This document shows positions 19,989 through 27,907 of a DNA stretch of 64,000 nt, piece after piece. Source of the stretch: an uncultured Lachnospiraceae bacterium (GTDB lineage Bacteria > Bacillota > Clostridia > Lachnospirales > Lachnospiraceae); NCBI GenBank assembly GCA_946554445.1, contig CAMNSD010000009.1:1-64000 (forward strand). Reading direction: 5' to 3'. Numbering within the stretch: position 1 is the first letter of the stretch; the number at the start of each line of letters is the position of its first letter. A program made the position numbers and the translations under genes. The notes under the pieces are model-generated. The model saw only the letters and a program-made list of their open reading frames with translations, made no database searches and was not told where the DNA came from.

Positions 19989-20865
19989 AACCTACCACCT
20001 CCGTTTCGCTGATAAAGATCTCTTCCAGTGACAGAGGAAGCACTTCATAAAATATCATATCTACCGTGGCGAATCTCGCCTCCACTTCCTCCCTGGTACT
20101 CCTCACGGTAACAGTACACAAAGATCCTCTCTGTTCTTTCTTGAGCACCGTCAGCCCGTTTAATACTTTTAATTCATCTTCCGTGGAAGAGAACACACAC
20201 TGAATTTTCTGGATATTACATTTCATATCTTCCAGATCCTTTGATAATAGCACGCCCCCTTTATGTAAAAGCCCCACATGGTCACAGATATCTTCCAATT
20301 CTCTTAAATTATGGGAAGCAATTACCGGTGTCAGTCCTCTCTCCTCCATCTCCTTGGCAAAGATCGACTTAATGCCCTGACGCATCACCGGATCGAGCCC
20401 GTCAAAGGTCTCATCGCAGAGTATGTATTTCGTGTGCGCACAGATGCCCAGAAGCAGTGCCAGCTGCTTCTTCATACCCTTGGAAAAAGTGCCAATCCTT
20501 CTTCTCTTATCCAGATTGAATTTTTCCAGATATTTATAGAATTCCAGGTTATCAAAATTTTCATAAATGCCGCTGTAATAATGCTCCATGGTCTGGGCAT
20601 TGGCATTGGCAAAAAAATAAGGTTCATCTGCAATAAAAAACAGTTTTTTCTTCGCCTCCACATTGTCATAGACCGGCATATTATCCACAGCCACCGTACC
20701 TTCATCCGGCTTCAACACGCCGGACACCATGCGCAGCACCGTACTCTTGCCGGCGCCATTGGTCCCGATCAGCCCGAACACGGTCTTCTCTTTTATCGTG
20801 ACGCTGACTTCATCGACCGCTTTGATCTTGTCAAAATTTTTCGTCAGATTATGTATCTCTATCAT
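19960..20865 (-). CDS. ABC transporter ATP-binding protein (YtrB-like)
   Basis: 301 residues. Walker A is GTNGAGKST, the signature is a non-standard FSKGMKKQLAL, and Walker B is YILCDETFDGLDP, with Thr where Pro is usual. A His switch is present in IASHN. A C-terminal extension of about 80 residues follows the ATPase domain, as in exporters paired with ABC-2 permeases. The ATG at 20865 follows AGAGGAGA; the open frame extends further but overlaps the regulator gene. It is encoded 22 bases after the GntR-family regulator and overlaps the following permease. Confidence 0.9.
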   Translation of the reverse strand: MIEIHNLTKNFDKIKAVDEVSVTIKEKTVFGLIGTNGAGKSTVLRMVSGVLKPDEGTVAVDNMPVYDNVEAKKKLFFIADEPYFFANANAQTMEHYYSGIYENFDNLEFYKYLEKFNLDKRRRIGTFSKGMKKQLALLLGICAHTKYILCDETFDGLDPVMRQGIKSIFAKEMEERGLTPVIASHNLRELEDICDHVGLLHKGGVLLSKDLEDMKCNIQKIQCVFSSTEDELKVLNGLTVLKKEQRGSLCTVTVRSTREEVEARFATVDMIFYEVLPLSLEEIFISETEVVGYDIKKLILG

Positions 20866-20887
20866 AAATCTCCTCTCTTCCTGTCCG

Positions 20888-21247
20888 TCATACCTGCAGC
20901 TGCTCAATCTCACGGATTAGTTCCATCTTGGTCATACCAATCTCCAGCACTTCTCTGGCCAGTTCCAGAATCTTCTGGATGCACTCACATTTACGCTCCT
21001 CCACCAGCCGTCCGTCGCCAGACACAAAGTTCCCTCTGCCCTTGACCGCATAGATAAATCCCTGCCGTTCCAATTCCGCATAAGCTTTTTGGATGGTATT
21101 GGGATTGATGGAAAGTTCCATCGCCAGACTGCGCACGGAAGGCATCTGTTCATCTGCCTGTAAGGCTCCATGCAGTATCAACGTCTTGAACTTCTCCACT
21201 ACCTGCTCGTATATCGGCCTTGTGTCCTTATAATCTATGATTATCAT
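20888..21247 (-). CDS. GntR family regulator, YtrA subfamily
   Basis: 119 residues. A short GntR protein: a winged helix-turn-helix at about 10-75 (PIYEQVVEKFKTLILHGALQADEQMPSVRSLAMELSINPNTIQKAYAELERQGFIYAVKGRGNFV) followed by a helical tail of about 40 residues, the size of YtrA-type regulators. It heads a six-gene operon ordered like the ytrABCDEF operon of Bacillus subtilis, whose repressor responds to cell-wall antibiotics. A promoter and YtrA-like palindrome lie upstream, so autoregulation is expected. The ATG is preceded by AAAGGAG at good spacing. Confidence 0.9.
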   Translation of the reverse strand: MIIIDYKDTRPIYEQVVEKFKTLILHGALQADEQMPSVRSLAMELSINPNTIQKAYAELERQGFIYAVKGRGNFVSGDGRLVEERKCECIQKILELAREVLEIGMTKMELIREIEQLQV

Positions 21248-21289
21248 GCCGTCTCCTTTCCTTCATTCCATCTTCTTTCACGCATACTA

Positions 21290-21344
21290 ACTGTACTATT
21301 TGTGATGGTACACTTAATATACAACATCTGGATACTAATGTCAA
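21290..21344 (-). promoter_or_regulatory. Promoter and YtrA-type operator of the ABC operon
   Basis: Reading leftward: TTGACA (21344-21339), a 17-base spacer and TATATT (21321-21316). Then AGTGTA (21314-21309), 13 bases, and TACAGT (21295-21290), which covers the expected transcription start. From memory, the B. subtilis YtrA operator is AGTGTA-N13-TACACT; only one base differs here. Confidence 0.75.
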
Positions 21345-21370
21345 CCCCACCGCCATATCTGCTTATAAAA

Positions 21371-21445
21371 AAGGTAAATTCCTTCGGAATTAACCTTACG
21401 AGATCCGCTCCGCGGCCTCGAATAAGCGGATAACTTTCCTATACC
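21371..21445 (+). repeat. Structured intergenic repeat, locus B
   Basis: Single copy. Leading hairpin AAGGTAAATTCC-TTC-GGAATTAACCTT (21371-21397, one mismatch), then the second hairpin CGAGATCCGC-TCC-GCGGCCTCG (21399-21420), then AATAAGCGGATAACTTTCCT. It lies between the gpmI terminator and the ytr-like promoter, in plus orientation. Confidence 0.85.
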
Positions 21446-21487
21446 AAAAAAAGAAGAGAGATACATCACAACACGTGTATATCTCTC
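21446..21487 (-). terminator. Terminator of gpmI
   Basis: GAGAGATA (21456-21463) pairs with TATCTCTC (21480-21487), extended by CA/TG. In the minus direction it is followed by TTCTTTTTTTGG. It lies about 50 bases past the gpmI stop. Confidence 0.75.
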
Positions 21488-21535
21488 CCATCGTTTCTTA
21501 CATTCTGTTTATCATTACCTGTATCTTCTTCTATC

Positions 21536-23080
21536 TTACTTCACCAACAACGACTTTCCAGTCATCTCCGCCGGCTGTTCCATTCCCATTAACTCAATCA
21601 GCGTAGGTACGATATCCGCCAGGCAGCCGCCCTCGCGCAGTTTGTAGGAAGGATCCGCATTGACCAGGATAAACGGCACCGGATTCGTCGTATGTGCCGT
21701 GAAAGGCGCCCCGGTCTCCTCATCGATCAGCTGCTCCGCATTGCCGTGGTCCGCACAGATGAACATCACGCCATCCACTTCTTTGACAGCTTCCACCGCG
21801 CGTCCCACGCACTCGTCCACTGCTTCCACCGCTTTGATAGCTGCTTCCTGCACGCCGGTATGTCCTACCATATCCGGGTTTGCAAAGTTGATGATGATCA
21901 CATCGTAAGTGCCGGACTTGATTGCCTCCACCAGTCTGTCGCATACTTCATAAGCGCTCATCTGGGGCTTTAAATCATAGGTCGCCACATCCTTAGGGGA
22001 ATTGACTAGGATTCTCTCCTCTCCCTCGTTAGGCTCCTCCACACCACCGTTAAAGAAGAACGTCACATGCGCATACTTCTCCGTCTCCGCAATTCTTGCT
22101 TGTTTCATATGGTTGGCCGCCAGCCATTCGCCAAAAGTGTTGGTGACGGAAATCTTGTGGAACGCCACTTCCTTGTTGGGGATTGTGGGATCATAATCGG
22201 AAAAGCACACATAGGTTAAATCCAGCCTCTTCTCTCTTGCAAATCCCTTAAAATCATCATCGCAGAAGCTTCTGGTGATTTCCCTTGCACGGTCCGGACG
22301 GAAATTAAAGAAGATCACGGAATCGCCGTCTTGAATGGTCGCTACCGGCTCACCGTTTTTCTTCACTACGGTGGGTTTTACGAACTCATCCGTCTCGTTC
22401 CTGTCATAAGAAGCCTGGATACCGGCCGGTCCGCTTTCCGCCTCCAGTCCCTCGCCCTTTGTGAGCGCCAGGTATGCTTTCTCCACTCTGTCGTAATTAT
22501 TGTCACGGTCCATCGCATAGTAACGTCCTGTCACGGTAGCCACCTCGCCCACACCGATTTTGGCCATCTCTGCTTCCAGATCTTCCACAAAACCCTTGCC
22601 GCTTGCAGGCGGTGTATCACGTCCGTCTAAGAAAGCGTGAACATATACTTTGGAAAGACCGTTTCTCTTAGCCAGTTCCAATAAGCCGTACAGATGGGTA
22701 TTGTGGCTGTGTACGCCGCCATCTGATATCAAGCCAAACATATGCAGAGAAGAATCATTTTTCTTACAATTATTCACCGCATCCATTAACGCCGGATTTT
22801 CAAAAAATGTGCCATCCTGAATTTCCTTCGTGATTCTGGTCAGTTCCTGATAGACAATACGGCCTGCGCCCATATTCAAATGTCCTACCTCGGAGTTCCC
22901 CATCTGCCCATCCGGCAGACCTACTGCCATGCCGCTGGCATTTCCTTTCACGAAAGGACATTCCGCCATCAGTTTGTCCATCACCGGCGTTTTAGCCAGG
23001 GCAACTGCGTTTCCTTCCGTCTTTTCATTCAGGCCATAGCCATCCAAAATCATCAATACAGCAGGTTTTTTTCTTCCCAT
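21536..23080 (-). CDS. gpmI: 2,3-bisphosphoglycerate-independent phosphoglycerate mutase
   Basis: 514 residues, normal for the family. Interconverts 3- and 2-phosphoglycerate in glycolysis using two Mn2+ ions. Landmarks: the N-terminal PAVLMILDGYG metal site, the phosphoserine motif MGNSEVGHLNMGAGRIV, LISDGGVHSH, DGRDTPP, NFRPDRAREIT, FANPDMVGHTG, and ADHGNAEQL with TAHTTNPVP. The ATG at 23080 follows AAAGGAG by ten bases; eight more upstream codons are open but lack a site. It is transcribed alone with its own terminator. Confidence 0.95.
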   Translation of the reverse strand: MGRKKPAVLMILDGYGLNEKTEGNAVALAKTPVMDKLMAECPFVKGNASGMAVGLPDGQMGNSEVGHLNMGAGRIVYQELTRITKEIQDGTFFENPALMDAVNNCKKNDSSLHMFGLISDGGVHSHNTHLYGLLELAKRNGLSKVYVHAFLDGRDTPPASGKGFVEDLEAEMAKIGVGEVATVTGRYYAMDRDNNYDRVEKAYLALTKGEGLEAESGPAGIQASYDRNETDEFVKPTVVKKNGEPVATIQDGDSVIFFNFRPDRAREITRSFCDDDFKGFAREKRLDLTYVCFSDYDPTIPNKEVAFHKISVTNTFGEWLAANHMKQARIAETEKYAHVTFFFNGGVEEPNEGEERILVNSPKDVATYDLKPQMSAYEVCDRLVEAIKSGTYDVIIINFANPDMVGHTGVQEAAIKAVEAVDECVGRAVEAVKEVDGVMFICADHGNAEQLIDEETGAPFTAHTTNPVPFILVNADPSYKLREGGCLADIVPTLIELMGMEQPAEMTGKSLLVK

Positions 23081-23199
23081 GATCTTATCTCCTTTTCTGT
23101 TCAATTCTCCCTCTACAATGGTAACTCTACCACCCAGTATTTGTAAAGTCCATGATTGTTTTTATTTTATCAAAAATCCTTCCGCTTCGGAATTTCCCT

Positions 23200-24258
23200 T
23201 TATTCTCTCGCCATTCTCTGCTTACAGGTATCCATCAGCGCAAGGGCATCCAGATTTTCCGGATCGTTCATAAGCACCCTGTTCAGTTTATCCACTGTGG
23301 TCTGGGTACAATTTCCGGCATTGATATCCGCCACAGCCTCGTTGATGAGAAGCTTGTTATAATACCGTAAGATTCCCTCGTCCTTTGTCTTCTCCCAGCC
23401 CTTATACAAAAGCTGTTCCGCCTCCGTCGTCTGTTCCTTCATACGCAGACAGCCTGCTGCACCCCGATAAGCGCGCACAGACTTTTCATTGATTTCTATC
23501 GCCTCCTGGTACGCTTCAAGCGCTTTATCATATTCTTCACTCCTGGCATATTTATCTCCCCTGGAAATGCTTAGAATACATTTGGCAGGAGACAGGAAGA
23601 AAATTAAAATTGTGATCAGACAAAGGACGATTATCGTGGCAGAAGCCGCCATAATAATCTTCTGCCTTCTCACACGCCGCAGCCGTTCCTCTCTTCTCCT
23701 GGCACGCTCTATATCCCGGCTGGACATATTGCTGTCATAATCCATCCTGCTTCTTTCCGATGTCCTTCCGGTCCTTTTCGCCGTCGTTCCGGCTCTTCTG
23801 TTTCTTTCCGGTGTTCCAGTTCTTCTTTCTCTTTCGGGTGCCCCAGTCCTTTTCTCTCTTTCCGGTGCCCCGGTTTTTCTTTCTCTTTCCGGCGCTCCGG
23901 TCCTTCTTTCCCGTTCGGGTGTTCCGGTCCTTCTTTCCCGTTCGGGTGCTCCGGTCCTTTTTTCCTGCTCGACCGCTCCAATTCTTCTTTCCTGTTCGGT
24001 GGTTCCGGTTCTTCTCTCTCTTTCGGCCGCTCCAATTTTTCTCTCCCGTTCGGGTGTCCCGGTCCTTCTTTCCCGTTCGGGTGCTCCGGTCCTTTTTTCT
24101 CTTTCTGGCGCTCCCGGTCTGTTCCCGGCTTCCCCCACGTCCACAGTTCTCTGACTCTGCGAAGGTCTCCTTCTTGCGGATGCCTGGGCATTCCCGCCAG
24201 AAGATCTTCTTTCCCGCTCCGGTACTGTTCTATCCGGTTCTCTGGTTCTTTCACTCAT
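23200..24258 (-). CDS. Arg/Glu-rich tandem-repeat membrane protein with TPR-like C-terminus
   Basis: 352 residues. The first 160 are low complexity, dominated by twelve units of nine residues of the type G-(A/T)-P-E-R-E-(R/K)-(R/K)-T (residues 49-156). A basic segment follows, then one transmembrane helix (about 198-220, IIMAASATIIVLCLITILIFFL) and a helical C-terminal domain with TPR-like features (YDKALEAYQEAIEINEKSVRAYRGAAGCLRMKEQ). The highly charged N-terminus is therefore cytoplasmic and the TPR part outside, if the positive-inside rule holds. The ribosome binding site is weak (AGAGG). I do not recognise the family; a role in protein-protein contact at the membrane is a guess. Confidence 0.65.
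   Translation of the reverse strand: MSERTREPDRTVPERERRSSGGNAQASARRRPSQSQRTVDVGEAGNRPGAPEREKRTGAPERERRTGTPERERKIGAAERERRTGTTEQERRIGAVEQEKRTGAPERERRTGTPERERRTGAPERERKTGAPEREKRTGAPERERRTGTPERNRRAGTTAKRTGRTSERSRMDYDSNMSSRDIERARRREERLRRVRRQKIIMAASATIIVLCLITILIFFLSPAKCILSISRGDKYARSEEYDKALEAYQEAIEINEKSVRAYRGAAGCLRMKEQTTEAEQLLYKGWEKTKDEGILRYYNKLLINEAVADINAGNCTQTTVDKLNRVLMNDPENLDALALMDTCKQRMARE
23791..24114. repeat. 27-bp tandem repeat, twelve units, inside a coding region
   Basis: Codes for the nine-residue units of the Arg/Glu-rich protein. Units differ by a few bases, the middle ones most (AAERERRTGTTEQERRIGAVEQ). Neighbouring frames are also free of stops here because of the repeat composition. 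Confidence 0.9.
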
Positions 24259-24492
24259 ACGATGTACCTCTGTTTTATCTGATTGGTTCTTCTTTATTTC
24301 CTTTTATTCTTTTTATATGCCCTCATCATACTAGCACAATTCATGAGATTTTGTCCATAAATCCATGCTATTTTCTTCCTGTTTTTGCCCATTTCTCTTT
24401 TGCCTTTTTCTATATTATGTGATATATATTTTATTAATATATTCCCTGCAACAGATTGAAAATATTTTCACACAGAACACAGGAACACCGCC

Positions 24493-25089
24493 ATGGAAAA
24501 CACCTACCGAATCAAATACCAGAGCAGACTCTATGATCTGTCCTATACAGTCATCCGCAGCCGTCGGAAAACCTGCGGCATCAGCATCACACCCGACGGA
24601 GCGATCACACTGCGAGTACCGCTTCGTACTTCCGAGCGGGAAATTCGTCATATTCTTCTGGAAAAACAGCACTGGATCATCACCCACTATCTGGAAGTGA
24701 TGGAAAAGGCCAAAAGCCGGCCTGCATCCGATTTAAGCGATGTGCAGCGCGCTGCCCTGGAAAAAAGATATATGAAGGCAGCCCGGGAATATTTTCCCAA
24801 AAGAGTTTCCTATTTCCAGACACTTACCGGCGGTAACTATCACCGCATCACCATCCGCGACCAAAAGACACGTTGGGGCAGCTGCAGCGCCAAAGGCACC
24901 CTCTCTTTTAATTGGCGGCTTATGCTGGCACCGCCCGCCGTCCTGGACTACGTGGTCGTCCACGAACTATGTCACTTAACCCATATGGATCACTCCGCCG
25001 CTTTCTGGCAGGCGGTGGAAGCTGTCTGTCCCGACTATCGAATCCACCGTAGATGGCTCAAAGACCACGGGCACGAACTGGTACTGTAA
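24493..25089 (+). CDS. YgjP/SprT-like zinc metallopeptidase (DUF45, M48-related)
   Basis: 198 residues. The zinc motif is VVHELCHLTHMDHSAAFW (His-Glu-x-x-His near 157-161), and the preceding conserved block QKTRWGSCSAKGTLSFNWRLML is diagnostic of the YgjP-like (DUF45) family. The N-terminal part is beta-rich (YTVIRSRRKTCGISITPDGAITLRVP). The physiological substrate is unknown. The start has AGGA eight bases upstream. It is convergent with the DEAD-box helicase gene, only two bases apart at the stops, and divergent from the repeat protein. The 234 bases before it (24259-24492) are AT-rich with no feature I can name. Confidence 0.88.
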   Translation: MENTYRIKYQSRLYDLSYTVIRSRRKTCGISITPDGAITLRVPLRTSEREIRHILLEKQHWIITHYLEVMEKAKSRPASDLSDVQRAALEKRYMKAAREYFPKRVSYFQTLTGGNYHRITIRDQKTRWGSCSAKGTLSFNWRLMLAPPAVLDYVVVHELCHLTHMDHSAAFWQAVEAVCPDYRIHRRWLKDHGHELVL

Positions 25090-25091
25090 TC

Positions 25092-26867
25092 CTATTTGGT
25101 CTTGATGCGCAGGGAACCGTAGCGGTTGTTTCTGCCGCTGTCCCTTCTTTCATAACTGCCGTCCCTTCTCACATCTTTTGCTTTGATACTGCCAAGAGCA
25201 CCGCCTTTGAAAGGTTTTTTCTGCTTCTTCTCGCCCTCACTAAGGTATTCTCGGCCACGCTTTCCCCTGTCATCATAATTTCCTTTATTTACACGCCCGT
25301 CCCGTTTCTCTCTTTCTACACGGCTGCTTCTGCCATCTCTTTCATCACGACCGCTTCTGCCGCCGCGGTTTCCCTTACTTCCATTGCCACCCTTACCACC
25401 GCGGCCGGACATCCTGCCCCTCTTCTCAAAGAAAAACTTCTCTTCCTTGATATCTTCAATCTCTTCCCCAAGACGCATCTTCATAAAGGCCGCCGCAATC
25501 TGCGTAGCGCTGTATTGTCCCAGCGCTACAGCATCCAGGATATACTCTGTGGCCCTGCTGATATCCTCTTTCTCGATCACGGCCATCGCCTCTTTTAAAA
25601 TTTTCTCCGCCTTCCTGGCTGTGATGTCCGCCGCATTGGGCACCTTACGTTCTTTAATTTTTGTATGGCATACCCGCTCGATATCACGAATCTTGTAGGC
25701 CTCTCTCCCCACCACCAAGGTAAAGGATCTTCCCGTCTTACCAGCGCGTCCGGTCCTGCCGATTCGGTGCACATAATATTCAATGTCTTCCGGCACATCA
25801 TAATTATAGACTGCCTCCACATCGTTCACATCAATCCCCCGTGCCGCCACATCAGTTGCGATCAAAATGTTGGTATTGCCGCCACGGAACAGATTCATCA
25901 CCGTATCCCTCTGGCCCTGCGTCAAGTCCCCATGAAGACCTTCCACCTCATAGCCTCTCGCTTTCAGATGTTCCGTCAACTCATCCACCATCCGCTTGGT
26001 ATTGCAGAAAATAAGCGCCCGTTTGGGATCATAGTAATCAATCAGGCGACAGAGTACCTCTTCTTTATCCTGCTTACGCACCTGGTAGTAAGCCTGTTTG
26101 ATCAGCGGAATCGTGACCTCCTTCGGCGTCATCTTGATGTAGGCTGCATCTTTCTGATAAGTCTTTGTGATATCCAGGATAGGTTTGGGCATAGTCGCAG
26201 AAAAAAGCCCTGTCTGCCGCTCTTCCGGCATCTCCTTTAAGATGGTCTCGATATCCTCCCGGAACCCCATGTTCAACATCTCATCCGCTTCATCTAAAAC
26301 TACGGTATGCACTTGGTCCATTTTGAGGGTATGTCTGCGCATATGATCCATCACTCGGCCCGGCGTACCCACCACAATCTGTACGCCGCATTTTAAATTC
26401 TTGATCTGTCTGACAATATCCTGCCCGCCATACACCGGAAGCACCTTAATGCCATTCATATACTTGGCGAATTTCCGCAGTTCCTCCGCTGCCTGCATGG
26501 CAAGTTCCCTGGTAGGACATAAAATCACTGCCTGCAGAGATTTGTTTTCCGGATCGATCTTTTGTAAAATCGGAATTCCGAAAGCCGCCGTCTTACCAGT
26601 TCCCGTCTGAGCCTGTCCAATGATATCCCTACCTGTCATAAAAAGGGGAATCGCCTGTTCCTGAATTGGCGTCATCTGCTCAAATCCAAGTTCCCTGACA
26701 GCGCGCAGGATTCTCTCATCAATCCCAGCATCCTCATAGCGCATGTTCTCTTGTCCATCTTCCTCTTTCTTTTCCTCATACAGACTGTCATACTTATGCT
26801 GTGTGAGAATCTCTTCTTCAAGAAATCTGTCAAATTGTTCGTTGCTTTTCTTCTTATTGCTGCTCAT
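25092..26867 (-). CDS. DEAD-box ATP-dependent RNA helicase (CshA/DeaD type)
   Basis: 591 residues. All helicase motifs are present: Q-motif FEQMTPIQEQAIP, AQTGTGKT, PTRELAMQ, GTPGRVMDH, DEADEMLNMGF, SAT, then ATDVAARGIDV and HRIGRTGR. The last 130 residues are Arg/Gly/Lys-rich (GGKGGNGSKGNRGGRSGRDERDGR), a disordered RNA-binding tail as in cold-shock helicases. An acidic N-terminal extension of about 50 residues precedes the Q-motif. It is expected to act in ribosome assembly or mRNA turnover. The ATG at 26867 follows GGAGAGAAC; the frame is open eight codons further. A 209-base untranslated stretch lies upstream. Confidence 0.93.
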   Translation of the reverse strand: MSSNKKKSNEQFDRFLEEEILTQHKYDSLYEEKKEEDGQENMRYEDAGIDERILRAVRELGFEQMTPIQEQAIPLFMTGRDIIGQAQTGTGKTAAFGIPILQKIDPENKSLQAVILCPTRELAMQAAEELRKFAKYMNGIKVLPVYGGQDIVRQIKNLKCGVQIVVGTPGRVMDHMRRHTLKMDQVHTVVLDEADEMLNMGFREDIETILKEMPEERQTGLFSATMPKPILDITKTYQKDAAYIKMTPKEVTIPLIKQAYYQVRKQDKEEVLCRLIDYYDPKRALIFCNTKRMVDELTEHLKARGYEVEGLHGDLTQGQRDTVMNLFRGGNTNILIATDVAARGIDVNDVEAVYNYDVPEDIEYYVHRIGRTGRAGKTGRSFTLVVGREAYKIRDIERVCHTKIKERKVPNAADITARKAEKILKEAMAVIEKEDISRATEYILDAVALGQYSATQIAAAFMKMRLGEEIEDIKEEKFFFEKRGRMSGRGGKGGNGSKGNRGGRSGRDERDGRSSRVEREKRDGRVNKGNYDDRGKRGREYLSEGEKKQKKPFKGGALGSIKAKDVRRDGSYERRDSGRNNRYGSLRIKTK

Positions 26868-27076
26868 GTTCTCTCCATTCTTTGTATGCATGCTTTTCAG
26901 AGACTGCTGCTCTCAAGCTACACATTTGCTTTTACATGATAAGTGCTGCCAACTCCTGCGATAAACAGGCATGGCAGCATTATCTCCAACGTTCCATGTT
27001 TTTATCATGATTCAGAGCTCAACGGATTGGAATCCGATCATAATCTTATGAAAGTCCTGTCACAGGCACTTTGTCC

Positions 27077-27766
27077 TCACTTCATCTGCTTTTGCTTTCT
27101 GCCTGTTCCTGCCATATAGATTCTGCGCAGTTTACTCACTGCCCGTTCGCTGATCAGGCACTCCCCATGCTCCTGTAAAAACAGCAGCCGCTCCTTAGAC
27201 GCTGCAACCAGATTACCAAATTCTACAGCCGGGGCACTGATCTTATTGAATGTCTTATAGGAAAGACGGTTCTTTTCCAACACCAGATAATAACCGACGC
27301 CCTCCTTATAAAGATGACTTTTCACAGAATATGTACTAGGAATCGTTGCCACATACTGCATAGTCTGACGCATGGATGCAAAGACAAATATCCTGTAATT
27401 TTCCTCATATTCCTGATTGGCCACCTGTGGCTGCCGCGCCATCTCATCCTGATGGGACAGTTCCGCGCTCACATCCTGCAGAACCTCTTTTAAATGCTGC
27501 AGCATCTCCTTAAAAGCCGCCGGCCCCTCATCCGTAAAGGTCACCACCAGGCCTTTATCCTTCAAGGGCGTGATCTGCATGGCAATATTGCCGTTGTTAA
27601 TCTGGTAGCCGACTTCCTCATGGGCCCGCTCGATGATGTCACGAAGGAACTCCTCGCCTTTTTCACTGCGCTCAAAAATATCCGACAATGTAAGGCCGTA
27701 TTCCGTCATGTCATCCTCGGAAATGATGCATTGTACCGTTGCTTCATTAATCTTTTTATATTTCAT
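27077..27766 (-). CDS. mecA: Adaptor protein MecA
   Basis: 229 residues. ClpC adaptor of the MecA/YpbH family, which delivers substrates to ClpCP. The N-terminal substrate-binding part (MKYKKINEATVQCIISEDDMTEYGLTLSDIFERSEKGEEFLRDIIERAHEEVGY) and the C-terminal ClpC-binding beta-alpha domain (YRIFVFASMRQTMQYVATIPSTYSVKSHLYKEGVGYYLVLE) are clear. AAGGA lies five bases before the ATG. It is monocistronic. The 209 bases between it and the helicase start (26868-27076) show no coding sequence I can support. Confidence 0.85.
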   Translation of the reverse strand: MKYKKINEATVQCIISEDDMTEYGLTLSDIFERSEKGEEFLRDIIERAHEEVGYQINNGNIAMQITPLKDKGLVVTFTDEGPAAFKEMLQHLKEVLQDVSAELSHQDEMARQPQVANQEYEENYRIFVFASMRQTMQYVATIPSTYSVKSHLYKEGVGYYLVLEKNRLSYKTFNKISAPAVEFGNLVAASKERLLFLQEHGECLISERAVSKLRRIYMAGTGRKQKQMK

Positions 27767-27836
27767 TGTATATCCTTATCCCCTGTCTTCTTCGCTGTTT
27801 GTATGTCTAAACATTAGAATCCTATATTATAATACC

Positions 27837-27872
27837 ACAAAAATACGCAATAAGAAAGCATCTTATCGCGTA
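27837..27872 (-). terminator. Terminator of the BlaI/BlaR1-like operon
   Basis: TACGC and AATAAGA (27844-27855) pair with TCTTAT and CGCGTA (27861-27872). In the minus direction the stem is followed by TTTTTGTGG. It lies about 35 bases past the stop of the M56 gene. Confidence 0.75.
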
Positions 27873-27907
27873 TCTTTCAAAAAACTCTATTTGTTCCCCT
27901 CTTATCC

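Noticed and set aside
23709-24254. 181-residue overlapping frame in the Arg/Glu repeat gene
   Set aside because: Open only because the 27-bp repeat lacks stops in all frames; the other frame has the membrane helix and TPR-like domain.
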